From Spirochaetota bacterium (GTDB lineage Bacteria; Spirochaetota; UBA4802; UBA5550), in the NCBI GenBank assembly GCA_003246895.1, contig QKCL01000022.1, positions 38,538 through 102,537 on the forward strand: a stretch of DNA of 64,000 nt, written 5' to 3'. This document shows positions 16,952 to 25,255 of this stretch, in pieces. A program made the translations under genes and the position numbers. Position 1 is the first letter of the stretch; every line of letters starts with the position of its first letter. The notes under the pieces were generated by a model that saw only the letters and a list, made by a program, of their open reading frames with translations, was not told where the DNA came from and ran no database searches.

Positions 16952-17818
16952 TTAAAGCAGGCTCTTCAGGTCATCAACTGAAAAGTTATATGTTTTTCTG
17001 CAGAAAGTGCATGTCAGTTCCGCTCCGTTGTCCTCTCTGATCATTGATTCAATTTCATTATTGTCAATGCCCTTCAGAGCTGAAAGAAGCGTTTCCCTGC
17101 TGCAGCTGCAGTTGTGCCTGAGTCCGGTTGTGCTCAGTACCTGCAGCGCTTCATTGTCAAAAATTTCAGAGAGTACAGAGATGATGTCATCTCCTCTGTT
17201 AAGGCGTGTGCCCAGGTCCTCTTCCATGTTATTGATATTGTATTCTATTTTTTCTACCACTGAGGGGTCTGTGTCCGGGAAGGTCTGTATCAGTATTCCT
17301 CCCGATGACTTAATTTCTCCATTAGAATCAAGATTCAGTGCAATGATTATTGCCGAAGGGATCTGTTCAGATGCAGTCAGGTAGTATGCGATGTCGCTTG
17401 CCACTTCGCCGTTAAGTATTGGAGTGATGCTGTTATAATTCTCCTTCATATTAATATCTTTAATGACTGTTATGAGCCCGGCGCCTATTGCTTTTGAAAA
17501 ATTTATGGAGTCGAAATATCCCGATTCATCTATTTTAGGGTTCGCCACGTAGGCCCGGATGTTTCCATGAGCATCTGTCTGTGCATGTATTTCACGAATG
17601 GGGCCTTCCCCGGAAAATTTAAGAAGGAGGCTCTGGTCGCTTTCAGGCTTCAGTGTAGCTCCAAGGAGGGCAGCGGCGTTTATGACTCTTCCGAGAGCCA
17701 CTGTGGCATTTGGAGTAGTTTCGTGTATCTTTACAATGTCTCTCACTGTAGTCCTGGATTCAACGGTGTAAGCCCTGAGTTTCAGTTTTTCACAGTATAT
17801 TCTTGAGATTTTATCCAT
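16952..17818 (-). CDS. hslO: Hsp33 redox-regulated chaperone
   Basis: 288 residues. Holdase activated by oxidation: four zinc-binding cysteines near the C-terminus, HNCSCSRETLLSAL (CxC) and ELTCTFCRKTY (CxxC), release Zn and form disulfides under oxidative stress. The N-terminal domain has GRVINAAALLGATLK and LLLKFSGEGPI. GGAGG lies 7 nt upstream of the ATG. It is cotranscribed with the LOG-family gene 15 nt upstream. Confidence 0.95.
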   Translation of the reverse strand: MDKISRIYCEKLKLRAYTVESRTTVRDIVKIHETTPNATVALGRVINAAALLGATLKPESDQSLLLKFSGEGPIREIHAQTDAHGNIRAYVANPKIDESGYFDSINFSKAIGAGLITVIKDINMKENYNSITPILNGEVASDIAYYLTASEQIPSAIIIALNLDSNGEIKSSGGILIQTFPDTDPSVVEKIEYNINNMEEDLGTRLNRGDDIISVLSEIFDNEALQVLSTTGLRHNCSCSRETLLSALKGIDNNEIESMIREDNGAELTCTFCRKTYNFSVDDLKSLL

Positions 17819-17833
17819 GGTCTATCCTCCGGG

Positions 17834-18397
17834 TTAGTTCCACTTAGCAGTATAGCTGGAAGTGTATTTTTTCAGCATGTCAATAATTCCGTCAAGTTTA
17901 TCTGCAACGATAAGGCTCTCACAGTGGTCTTTTTTTAAAAATCCTTCCGTAACCATATGTTCAAGCTGACTTAGAATTCCTTGGTAGTAATTCTTCACAT
18001 TAAGAAGGCATACAGGTTTTGAATGATACCCGAGCTGAAGCCATGTGAAGGCTTCAAACATCTCCTCAAGAGAACCAATCCCTCCCGGCAGGCAGATGAA
18101 TCCGTCAGACAGCTCGTGCATGAGAAACTTGCGGTCATGCATGTTCTCAACAACTCTGAGTTCTGAAATCTCTTCATGGGGTACGGAGTCATTGAGCATC
18201 TGCGGAATTATGCCTGTGACCCTGCCTCCATGCTGCATAACGCTTTGTGACAGTATGCCCATGAGTCCCACATTGCCCCCGCCGTAAATTAGTTCCATGG
18301 AATTTTTTGCCAGTATCTTCCCAAGTTCCATGGCAGTTTCAGAGTATATTGCATCATTGCCGGCGCTGGACCCGCAGAATACACAGATTTTTTTCAT
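17834..18397 (-). CDS. LOG-family nucleotide 5'-monophosphate phosphoribohydrolase (TIGR00730)
   Basis: About 187 residues from the ATG at 18397, which has AGGGA shortly upstream; an in-frame ATG at 18424 lacks one. MKKICVFCGSS, ELIYGGGNVGLMG, HDRKFLMHELSDG and LPGGIGSLEEMFE are the TIGR00730 blocks. The usual PGGxGTxEE appears as PGGIGSLEE (Thr to Ser). Members hydrolyse nucleotide monophosphates to the base and ribose 5-phosphate; substrate cannot be told from sequence. It sits upstream of hslO in the same operon. Confidence 0.9.
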   Translation of the reverse strand: MKKICVFCGSSAGNDAIYSETAMELGKILAKNSMELIYGGGNVGLMGILSQSVMQHGGRVTGIIPQMLNDSVPHEEISELRVVENMHDRKFLMHELSDGFICLPGGIGSLEEMFEAFTWLQLGYHSKPVCLLNVKNYYQGILSQLEHMVTEGFLKKDHCESLIVADKLDGIIDMLKKYTSSYTAKWN

Positions 18398-18529
18398 GTC
18401 ATTCCCTGTAAAATCGATTTCCATGAAATTACGGCTTTCAATTTTTTGATCAAGAAATAAAAGAAATATTTTTTTATTTTTTTAATCAGGTATCTTACAG
18501 ATTAAACAGAGAAAAGAGAGGAGAAAAAT

Positions 18530-19147
18530 ATGCGTCTGATAATTTTATTTTTAACGGGTCTTTTGTTGGTATCATGCGGAAAAAGTGAGATTGAAACAGT
18601 GTTAAATTCATTCTCGGGGGATGTCCTGATAAATTCAAATATGAGGGCACAGGCAGGAATGAAGATAAAAGCAGGAGATGTTATAAGTGTAGGAGAAAAT
18701 TCATTCTGTATAATAGTCATAAATGAAAAAAATGTCATCCGGCTGAATTCCGGTTCACTATTCAGATTCAACGCCGACAGCAGGCATAATATACTGGAAC
18801 TCGAAAAGGGGTGGATGTCCGGTGTATTCAGGAAAAAGTTTACAAAGAACGGCATCTTTAGAATAAAAACACCAACGGTTACAGCAAGTGTGAGGGGGAC
18901 TTCTGTATGTACCAGGGTTGAAAAACCGGACAGTACGTATTTTTGTGTATGTAATGGAGCAGTTTCTCTTTCTTCCGAGGATGTTGAAAAACTGGAGTCA
19001 GCACATCATTCTGCAATTAGATTTGTAAAGAAACAGTCATCAATAATCAAAACAAGACCGGGTCTGCTCTATCATGACGATAAAACTCTTGAAGATCTTG
19101 CGGCTGTAATCGGTGAAAAAATGGATTGGGAAAAGATGGAAAAGTAG
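18530..19147 (+). CDS. FecR-domain lipoprotein
   Basis: 205 residues. Lipobox LLLVSC at residues 11-16, then a beta-rich FecR domain: VGENSFCIIVINEKNVIRLNS, LELEKGWMSG and KTPTVTASVRGTS, the last being the conserved T-x-x-x-xRGT turn. In enterics FecR is a cell-surface-signalling regulator; stand-alone FecR lipoproteins probably bind in the periplasm. GAGGAG precedes ATG. It is the smaller relative of the FecR part of the protein at 27135. Confidence 0.85.
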   Translation: MRLIILFLTGLLLVSCGKSEIETVLNSFSGDVLINSNMRAQAGMKIKAGDVISVGENSFCIIVINEKNVIRLNSGSLFRFNADSRHNILELEKGWMSGVFRKKFTKNGIFRIKTPTVTASVRGTSVCTRVEKPDSTYFCVCNGAVSLSSEDVEKLESAHHSAIRFVKKQSSIIKTRPGLLYHDDKTLEDLAAVIGEKMDWEKMEK

Positions 19148-19163
19148 CGGATAATGGGGAACA

Positions 19164-19385
19164 TTACTTCTCATCTTTCTCCTTTTTGTTTTTTATGGTG
19201 CTGAATTTCAGTAGTGAATACAGCGGGGAATGCGCGAAGAATGCTGTTAATATGAGGTATACGCCGATCAGTCTTATGAAAAGTCCGTCATATCCCTTGA
19301 GATGACCTGTCCAGAAAGCAACAACCATGGCTATTGCAACAGATGATCTGATCAGTCGGTCTATGAGGCCGATATTTTTTTCCAT
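19164..19385 (-). CDS. DUF2892 small membrane protein
   Basis: 73 residues with two hydrophobic spans. MEKNIGLIDRLIRSSVAIAM and FIRLIGVYLILTAFFAHSPLY match the DUF2892 (YgaP-type membrane domain) pattern, including the DRxIR and SPLY ends. Function unknown. Convergent with the FecR lipoprotein, 16 nt apart. Confidence 0.8.
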   Translation of the reverse strand: MEKNIGLIDRLIRSSVAIAMVVAFWTGHLKGYDGLFIRLIGVYLILTAFFAHSPLYSLLKFSTIKNKKEKDEK

Positions 19386-19660
19386 TTTCTGCTCTCCAGT
19401 TGTTTATTGGAATAATCTTAATAACCATATTTCATTTGCCTTTAATAAAAGCAAAACTTTTTTGATATGTTTCGTGCAGTCCTTAAGTCGGGATATATTT
19501 CTTCTGAAAAAGATATACCTGCTAAAAGTATAGTAGTCAGAGCAGGCTTTGAGAAGATAATGGCAAGGGAAACTGTTTGCTGAATGTTCTTTGTTAAGAG
19601 GGGACTCTTTTCAGGATACTGCAGAAAGGCGGTGAACCTCTCTGCAGATTAAATTTATTA

Positions 19661-20512
19661 CTACATCAGTTTTGATTTAAAATCAGAAACGATTTCTTCT
19701 GCTTTCCGGCTGTTCCCCTTAAATATATAGAGCATGCTCAGTTTTGTTATATCTCTGAGTTTTGGAGTTTCTGACATCATGCATTTTTCAAGTTCCTGTA
19801 TGGCCCTGTCAATATCTCCTATCTCTGCAACTTTGCTTTTGTAGTTCATTTTATCAAGGTAATCCTTGTATTTTGAATATCCCGGAAGAGCCGTGAGAGC
19901 GTCGTTGAGATACTTTATCGCATCATCAAATCTTCCGATGTGATAGCAGCAGAAACCATAGTATTTATTAAGGAATGATTTATCTTCAAATGAATCCCAT
20001 ATCATTTCAAGGCAGTCAATAACCTTGCTGTATTCTTTCCATTCATAGTAGATGTGGGAAAGCATATAGTTCGCCTTTTGATGCTTTCTGTCGGTTTTTA
20101 CAACATCCTGAAGATGTTTTTCTGCAGTCTGATAATCCTTGAGGTTGTAGGAAGCAAGTCCTGTATAGTAATGGCCTTCGATGAACTCGCTGTTCACATG
20201 GACTGAATCCATGAAATAGGTAAGGGCTGTTTCATAGTTGCCTGTATTATAGTATTCCACTCCCAGATTTAACAGAATCTTGTGATTTTTTTCAATATTC
20301 AGAGCCTTGTTGTAAATAGAAATGGCGAGTTCATTCTCCCCCATTATGGAATACAGCTCACCCATATTGTTGTATGCCTCCATAAAGTAAGGATACATCT
20401 GTATGGCCTGTTTGTATTCACTTAATGCAACAGAGTAATTGCCTCTGTTTGAATTTTCCAGGGCTTTATTGTAAATGGAAATGGCTTCAGTAGGTAGTGA
20501 GTTTGTATTCAT
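19661..20512 (-). CDS. Tetratricopeptide-repeat protein
   Basis: 283 residues built of about seven 34-residue helical repeats (e.g. AISIYNKALENSNRGNYSVA, KILLNLGVEYYNTGNYETAL, KANYMLSHIYYEWKEYSKV). No signal peptide, so probably a cytoplasmic scaffold. No neighbour identifies the partner. AAGGA lies 7 nt upstream of ATG. Divergent from the cyclase run, with about 230 nt between them. Confidence 0.85.
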   Translation of the reverse strand: MNTNSLPTEAISIYNKALENSNRGNYSVALSEYKQAIQMYPYFMEAYNNMGELYSIMGENELAISIYNKALNIEKNHKILLNLGVEYYNTGNYETALTYFMDSVHVNSEFIEGHYYTGLASYNLKDYQTAEKHLQDVVKTDRKHQKANYMLSHIYYEWKEYSKVIDCLEMIWDSFEDKSFLNKYYGFCCYHIGRFDDAIKYLNDALTALPGYSKYKDYLDKMNYKSKVAEIGDIDRAIQELEKCMMSETPKLRDITKLSMLYIFKGNSRKAEEIVSDFKSKLM

Positions 20513-20666
20513 TTCGTAATCCTTAATTATGGGAATAAGTACTTTTATACAATATTTATCGAGAGAAAAAACATAATGATTTAGAGAAAAACACGGTAAA
20601 AATGAATAAAAAAAATTTTTTCAAGGAGGATTTAAAACACTCTTTATTGTATTAATTTTATTAAGC

Positions 20667-20695
20667 TTGACATTTTTTTTAGAAAAGGTTATTTT
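20667..20695 (+). promoter_or_regulatory. Promoter of the cyclase-FecR run
   Basis: TTGACA (20667-20672), 17-nt T-rich spacer, TATTTT (20690-20695), 48 nt before the first cyclase. It is the only good promoter-like sequence before the six-gene run. Confidence 0.6.
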
Positions 20696-20742
20696 TTAAA
20701 AAGTCAGAGTCATATATAAATAATAAATCGGAGACAGGGGAA

Positions 20743-22425
20743 ATGCTTGGGAGAAAGGTAAATGGAACTAGAGTGTTCCGTGTAACAACAAAAATTGTCC
20801 TGGCTTTTGCCCTTTTTATTCTTTTATCCAACTTCGCTTCAAATTATCTGAATTTGCTATCTAACAGATCTGAACTTCTTAAACTGATGAATGAGCTCCT
20901 CATTAAAGACTTAAAAACCATGTATTCATACTGTAACAATCAGTATGAGATATACCGTTTTGACCGAAGGCTTGAGGAGTCCATTGAGAGTATTGAGAGG
21001 AAGGGGCTTAACGAGATAAAAAATGAAAAGGCAGTTGTTCTGGGAGTCAGTAAAGACGGGAATGTGAAATTTCAGTCTTCAAAATTCAAGAAGATTGATG
21101 TATTCAACGATACTTCTGCCCTTAATTTCATGTTAAAAAATGCACAGACAAAGGAGAGTGGGGGAAGAATTGATTTTCGATTTAATAAAGAGGCTTATTT
21201 CGGTATATATAAGTATAATCCCAAGTGGGATGCTTTTATTATACGCGGGGAGGAGAAGAATGAGTTTTACAGCGACTCCAAGGCTATCTTTGTCAAGATC
21301 AGTATTGTAATTATTCTGATAACAGTTGCATCCGCCCTGCTGGGCGTTGTTATCCTGAAAAGGATTCTCCGTTTTATTGATGTTATAACAGAATCAATCA
21401 TGAGAATGGTTCATAATCAGGAGATGAAGCAGATTGATCTTAAGGGGGCCACAAACGATGATATTACATATCTGGGGGTGGCTTTTAACTCTCTTTCGAG
21501 CACAATCGGTAACCTGGTCGGAATATTTCAGAAATTTGCGAACAGGGACGTTGTATTAAAGGCATACAGGGAAAGGGAAGTGAAACTTGAAGGTACCAAG
21601 AAGGAGCTTACTGTTCTTTTCTCTGATATCAAGAGTTTTACATTTATAACAGAGACTTTAGGCAATGATATTATCAAGCTTCTGAATCTCCATTATGACA
21701 GGGCCATCAGGGAAATAGTGCATTATGACGGTGTAATTGGATCAATTATCGGAGATGCTCTTCTTGCTGTTTATGGAGCACTCGAAGACAGCAGTGAAAA
21801 TAAATCATATCAGGCGGTTAAGTCCGCATATAAACTTCATGAAGTTACCGAACTTTTGAGAATGAAAATGATGAAAGTCAGGGAAGAAGTGGAGAAGGAA
21901 AAGGGTAAATTATCAGGTCAGGAGATGAAAGTATTCAAGGCTGTACTTCTTGAGATTGGAGTCGGTATTGATGGTGGAAATGTCTTCTACGGAACACTGG
22001 GGTCATATGTCAGGATGACTAATACTGTAATCGGTGATAATGTTAATGCCGCTTCAAGGCTTGAAGGCCTCACCAGGGTCTATAAGGTTCCGGTAATATG
22101 TTCTGAATATATAAAGAATGATATCGAGGAGAATGTTGAGAATCATGGGATTTATTTCATAGAGATAGATCAGGTTATGGTTAAGGGAAAAACCCAGGCC
22201 CAGAGGATATTCTGGCCGGTACTGAAGTCAGATATGGATGATGATCTCCAAAAGGATCTTACATCTTTTGAACTGGGGCTTGAATTGTACTATAACGGAA
22301 AATGGGTAGATGCAAGAAAGAAATTTGCAAAGTGCAAGTTGAGTATTTCAGAAGTATTTAAAGAAAGGACAATGGAAAAATGTCCAAGTAACTGGAATGG
22401 CGTATGGCAAATGACAACAAAATAA
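20743..22425 (+). CDS. Membrane class III nucleotide cyclase with atypical substrate site
   Basis: 560 residues. TM1 (about residues 12-28), a short extracytoplasmic sensor segment, TM2 (about 183-206), a HAMP-like linker, then a class III cyclase domain from about residue 285. Metal-binding Asp residues are present (LFSDIKSF and IIGDALLAVYG), as is TVIGDNVNAASRLE with the catalytic Asn/Arg. The position usually held by the adenine-selecting Lys is Ser334 (GVIGSIIGDA), and a charged insert of about 30 residues follows the second metal Asp. So the product nucleotide cannot be assumed to be cAMP. First gene of the run, AGGGGA upstream. Confidence 0.85.
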   Translation: MLGRKVNGTRVFRVTTKIVLAFALFILLSNFASNYLNLLSNRSELLKLMNELLIKDLKTMYSYCNNQYEIYRFDRRLEESIESIERKGLNEIKNEKAVVLGVSKDGNVKFQSSKFKKIDVFNDTSALNFMLKNAQTKESGGRIDFRFNKEAYFGIYKYNPKWDAFIIRGEEKNEFYSDSKAIFVKISIVIILITVASALLGVVILKRILRFIDVITESIMRMVHNQEMKQIDLKGATNDDITYLGVAFNSLSSTIGNLVGIFQKFANRDVVLKAYREREVKLEGTKKELTVLFSDIKSFTFITETLGNDIIKLLNLHYDRAIREIVHYDGVIGSIIGDALLAVYGALEDSSENKSYQAVKSAYKLHEVTELLRMKMMKVREEVEKEKGKLSGQEMKVFKAVLLEIGVGIDGGNVFYGTLGSYVRMTNTVIGDNVNAASRLEGLTRVYKVPVICSEYIKNDIEENVENHGIYFIEIDQVMVKGKTQAQRIFWPVLKSDMDDDLQKDLTSFELGLELYYNGKWVDARKKFAKCKLSISEVFKERTMEKCPSNWNGVWQMTTK

Positions 22426-23744
22426 AAAAAATTAACAATAAAGAAAACAGTATACAGAGAATAGAATCCAAGTTTCTGCCTGAGGAGATTGTAAATATTG
22501 ATGGTGGAGTAGAGATCTATTCTCTTGAAAAGGAATTTGCAAAAAGCAGAAAAAATAAAAACTGGGCTGTTCTGATTATGGTTTTTATTTTTGTAGCCAT
22601 CATGGTCTCATTGATTGTGCTCTTTACTCTGTATACGGGTGAGCAGGATAAAAAATTCAAGATAAGTTTTACTGAATTTGAAGATCTGAGGCTTAAAGAG
22701 GTTCTTAATTCCGCCAGGATGAATGACAATAATCTAATTATCAGAAGAAATGAACTTTTTCAGGTAATAATTGAAATGCGGAACAAAATTCTTACTGTTC
22801 AGAATAAATATCTCGGGAAATTCAATTCTGTGCTGGACGGAACAGGGAGTGCTGAAAACAAAAAGAACCGGCTTGCAGAACTGAAAAAAGCAGAGACATC
22901 TGAAATTAATCAGGTCAGGTCGGTGTATCAGTCAAAGATTGATAAAATGAAAAAAATTATTAATGAAATAGAGAGTGAAAAGAGAGAGGCGGAGAGACAG
23001 CTCAAGAAAGAGAAATCCACTCTCGGGCAGTACGGAGATGATGATAAGGTGCATGCACTTAAAACAAAGAAAATTGTTAATACTCAGAAAAGCGGTCTCG
23101 CGGGTATTACCGATTATTATGAAAACTATATCAATTACATGAAAGCGAGATATAACCCTACATTTAAATCTCAGGATCTCCGTTCTACAATAATAAGAAA
23201 CAGCAAGGTTGATGTTACAAGAAACCTTAAGGAATATGACCCCTTATTCAGTTCAGAAAATATTATTAGCAGAGAGAGATTCGGAAATATTCGTGAGAAT
23301 ATTTCTGACAGGGATATTGTTCTTCAGAGACTGAGGGGCATAGAGTATTCAAATTCTGTTCCTGACGCCTTAAAGAGTATTGATAATATATCTAATCTCA
23401 TAGTTAACGATTATGAAAATCTGTGGTTCAGTCTTGCAGAAACTGTAAGAAAAAAGAACAGATATATTGAAGATTACAGAACTGCGCTTGATGCGGTCTT
23501 AAAGGAAAAGCCGGAAAGCGGATACATTATTTCTGCAAAGGACATATCAAAAATATCAATTCACATAAACCGTTTGATCAGGGTAAAAAATGGAGATGTG
23601 GCACTGGTATTCAGGGGTGATGATGTTTTTATAGGAAATATCAGATTCTACAGCACATCAGAGGGTGTTTTTGCAAAGGCTGTAAAAATTGAAAAAGGCA
23701 GAAAAATCAAACCCTTTGACCGTATTCTAATTAAAGTAAAGTAG
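22404..23744 (+). CDS. Unknown membrane-anchored coiled-coil protein
   Basis: 446 residues, no family recognised. Cytoplasmic N-terminus of about 53 residues, one membrane helix (WAVLIMVFIFVAIMVSLIVL), then a long extracytoplasmic region with a strong coiled coil around residues 155-210 (MKKIINEIESEKREAERQL) and a beta-rich end (VALVFRGDDVFIGNIRF). It overlaps the cyclase by 22 nt, so production is coupled to it. Position between two cyclases suggests an envelope-spanning partner of the sensor, which is inference. Confidence 0.75.
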   Translation: MANDNKIKKINNKENSIQRIESKFLPEEIVNIDGGVEIYSLEKEFAKSRKNKNWAVLIMVFIFVAIMVSLIVLFTLYTGEQDKKFKISFTEFEDLRLKEVLNSARMNDNNLIIRRNELFQVIIEMRNKILTVQNKYLGKFNSVLDGTGSAENKKNRLAELKKAETSEINQVRSVYQSKIDKMKKIINEIESEKREAERQLKKEKSTLGQYGDDDKVHALKTKKIVNTQKSGLAGITDYYENYINYMKARYNPTFKSQDLRSTIIRNSKVDVTRNLKEYDPLFSSENIISRERFGNIRENISDRDIVLQRLRGIEYSNSVPDALKSIDNISNLIVNDYENLWFSLAETVRKKNRYIEDYRTALDAVLKEKPESGYIISAKDISKISIHINRLIRVKNGDVALVFRGDDVFIGNIRFYSTSEGVFAKAVKIEKGRKIKPFDRILIKVK

Positions 23745-23752
23745 GTTGAAAT

Positions 23753-24562
23753 ATGAGAAATAAAATAATATTAATTCTTCTGTTGGTCATACTTGGTTCA
23801 TCTGGTGCCATGTCTATGGACTGGAATGGACTTGGTCTTACTGTTGCCGAAAATAATGAAAGTGAATCAGAAAAATCCGTTCTTCTCAAAGATGACAAGG
23901 GGAGGGAGCTTAAAGTAAGATTTTATGATGAACTTGATGAAAAATGGGGAAAGGTAATAAAATCTCTGAATTCAGAACTGCGTGACTGGAAATGGATGAA
24001 GGTTGATAAAATTGAATTTTTCCAGAACAATGGGGCTCTGGAAATTCTCATCATCCCTTCATCATTTACTTATAAGGGAACAAATTTTTTGCCCTATATC
24101 CCAGGAGGTCTGGTCTTCATATATGATTACAATCTGAATTATAATTTCAGACTGAATAAAGACAATTTTTTCGTTAGAATAAACGACAGGTTTATCAATG
24201 AAGTATCACTTTGCGAAAGAATGAAAGAAGCTGCTGATGATCCCATCTCCTATTTGAAAAAAAGGGAACCTGAATATTTTTTACAGAAACTCACAGAACT
24301 TGAGAATTCATTTGCAGAATTGAAGGCCAGCCATGCGAAACTTCAGGATTCGGTTATGTATTATGAAAACTCAGGATTCCTGGGGTTCGGGAATACACAG
24401 ATAAGCAGAACTACAGTTAAAAAGGTGATAGAATTAAAGAAAGATAAACCCAATCTCAAAGCTCCTGAAATTGTTAAAACACTTGAAAAACAAAAGGTTA
24501 CAGCTACAGAAAAAGAGGTAAATCTGATTTTGAATATATTCTACGGTGAATTTAAAAAATAG
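23753..24562 (+). CDS. Secreted protein of unknown function
   Basis: 269 residues with a signal peptide (IILILLLVILGSSGAMS). A central region with aromatic strands (LEILIIPSSFTYKGTNFLPY) is followed by a coiled coil and a C-terminal helical block (TTVKKVIELKKDKPNLKAPE onward) that looks like a small helix-turn-helix-type fold. It starts 8 nt after the preceding gene. No homologue recognised. Confidence 0.7.
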   Translation: MRNKIILILLLVILGSSGAMSMDWNGLGLTVAENNESESEKSVLLKDDKGRELKVRFYDELDEKWGKVIKSLNSELRDWKWMKVDKIEFFQNNGALEILIIPSSFTYKGTNFLPYIPGGLVFIYDYNLNYNFRLNKDNFFVRINDRFINEVSLCERMKEAADDPISYLKKREPEYFLQKLTELENSFAELKASHAKLQDSVMYYENSGFLGFGNTQISRTTVKKVIELKKDKPNLKAPEIVKTLEKQKVTATEKEVNLILNIFYGEFKK

Positions 24563-24601
24563 AATTTTAACACGGCAGATGCCGGGTTTACGAATATAGA
24601 T

Positions 24602-25171
24602 GTGAACAATACAAAAACAATAAGCAATCTGTTAATCCTTGTTATTCTCCTAATCAGTTCAGTTGTGCTGGCAGATTTTAAAACTCCCGTGGACCCCGTT
24701 GTTCCAGATATTTCCATTTCTGAAGGCAGTGATAAAAAAAATATAACAAATAACAGCAGTTATGGTTATGCTGTAATTCTCTCTGTACGAGATAAGGGAA
24801 CTTTTTCCGGTGAAATTGATTTTTCCGCTGACAGACTTCTTGTAACTCATGCTGTTCTTGGAAAAGTGGAGCTGAAATTTACAGATATTGAAAAGATATC
24901 AATTATTTCATGGGAGGGGTTTATTAAGCGGAAAAATGAAGAAATTTTTTATCCCGTAAAATATGTGATAAAGTTGAAAAACGGCAGTGAGATTATCTAT
25001 TCCGGTAAAATTCCTATGTTGCACAGGATTTTTTTTAGATATAACAGTAAAAAGATGATATTTTATTCTTACTTCTATGTTTATACAGGTAATATGAAAG
25101 AAAAAAATGATCGGAAGCGGTCTGTCCCTCTGGAGGGTACAGTTGATTCTGTTTTCTTTCTGAAACAATGA
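24602..25171 (+). CDS. Secreted or periplasmic protein of unknown function
   Basis: 189 residues from GTG at 24602. Signal peptide ISNLLILVILLISSVVLA. The remainder is beta-rich with Lys and aromatic residues (RLLVTHAVLGKVELKFTDIE, GSEIIYSGKIPM). It might bind a ligand or partner in the periplasm. No family recognised; a supporting role in the cyclase run is inferred from position only. Confidence 0.65.
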   Translation: MNNTKTISNLLILVILLISSVVLADFKTPVDPVVPDISISEGSDKKNITNNSSYGYAVILSVRDKGTFSGEIDFSADRLLVTHAVLGKVELKFTDIEKISIISWEGFIKRKNEEIFYPVKYVIKLKNGSEIIYSGKIPMLHRIFFRYNSKKMIFYSYFYVYTGNMKEKNDRKRSVPLEGTVDSVFFLKQ

Positions 25172-25255
25172 GCAGAGTTTGGTTATTATTGTGCTTTCTG
25201 CTTGACTTATGGTTTAAAATAACCGAGATTTTAAAAAAAATGATGGGTATGAAAT

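Noticed and set aside
19460..19600. Short open frame (about 38 codons) with MFRAVLKSGYISSEKD in an intergenic gap
   Set aside because: No ribosome binding site and no match; it could be a gene remnant but cannot be supported.
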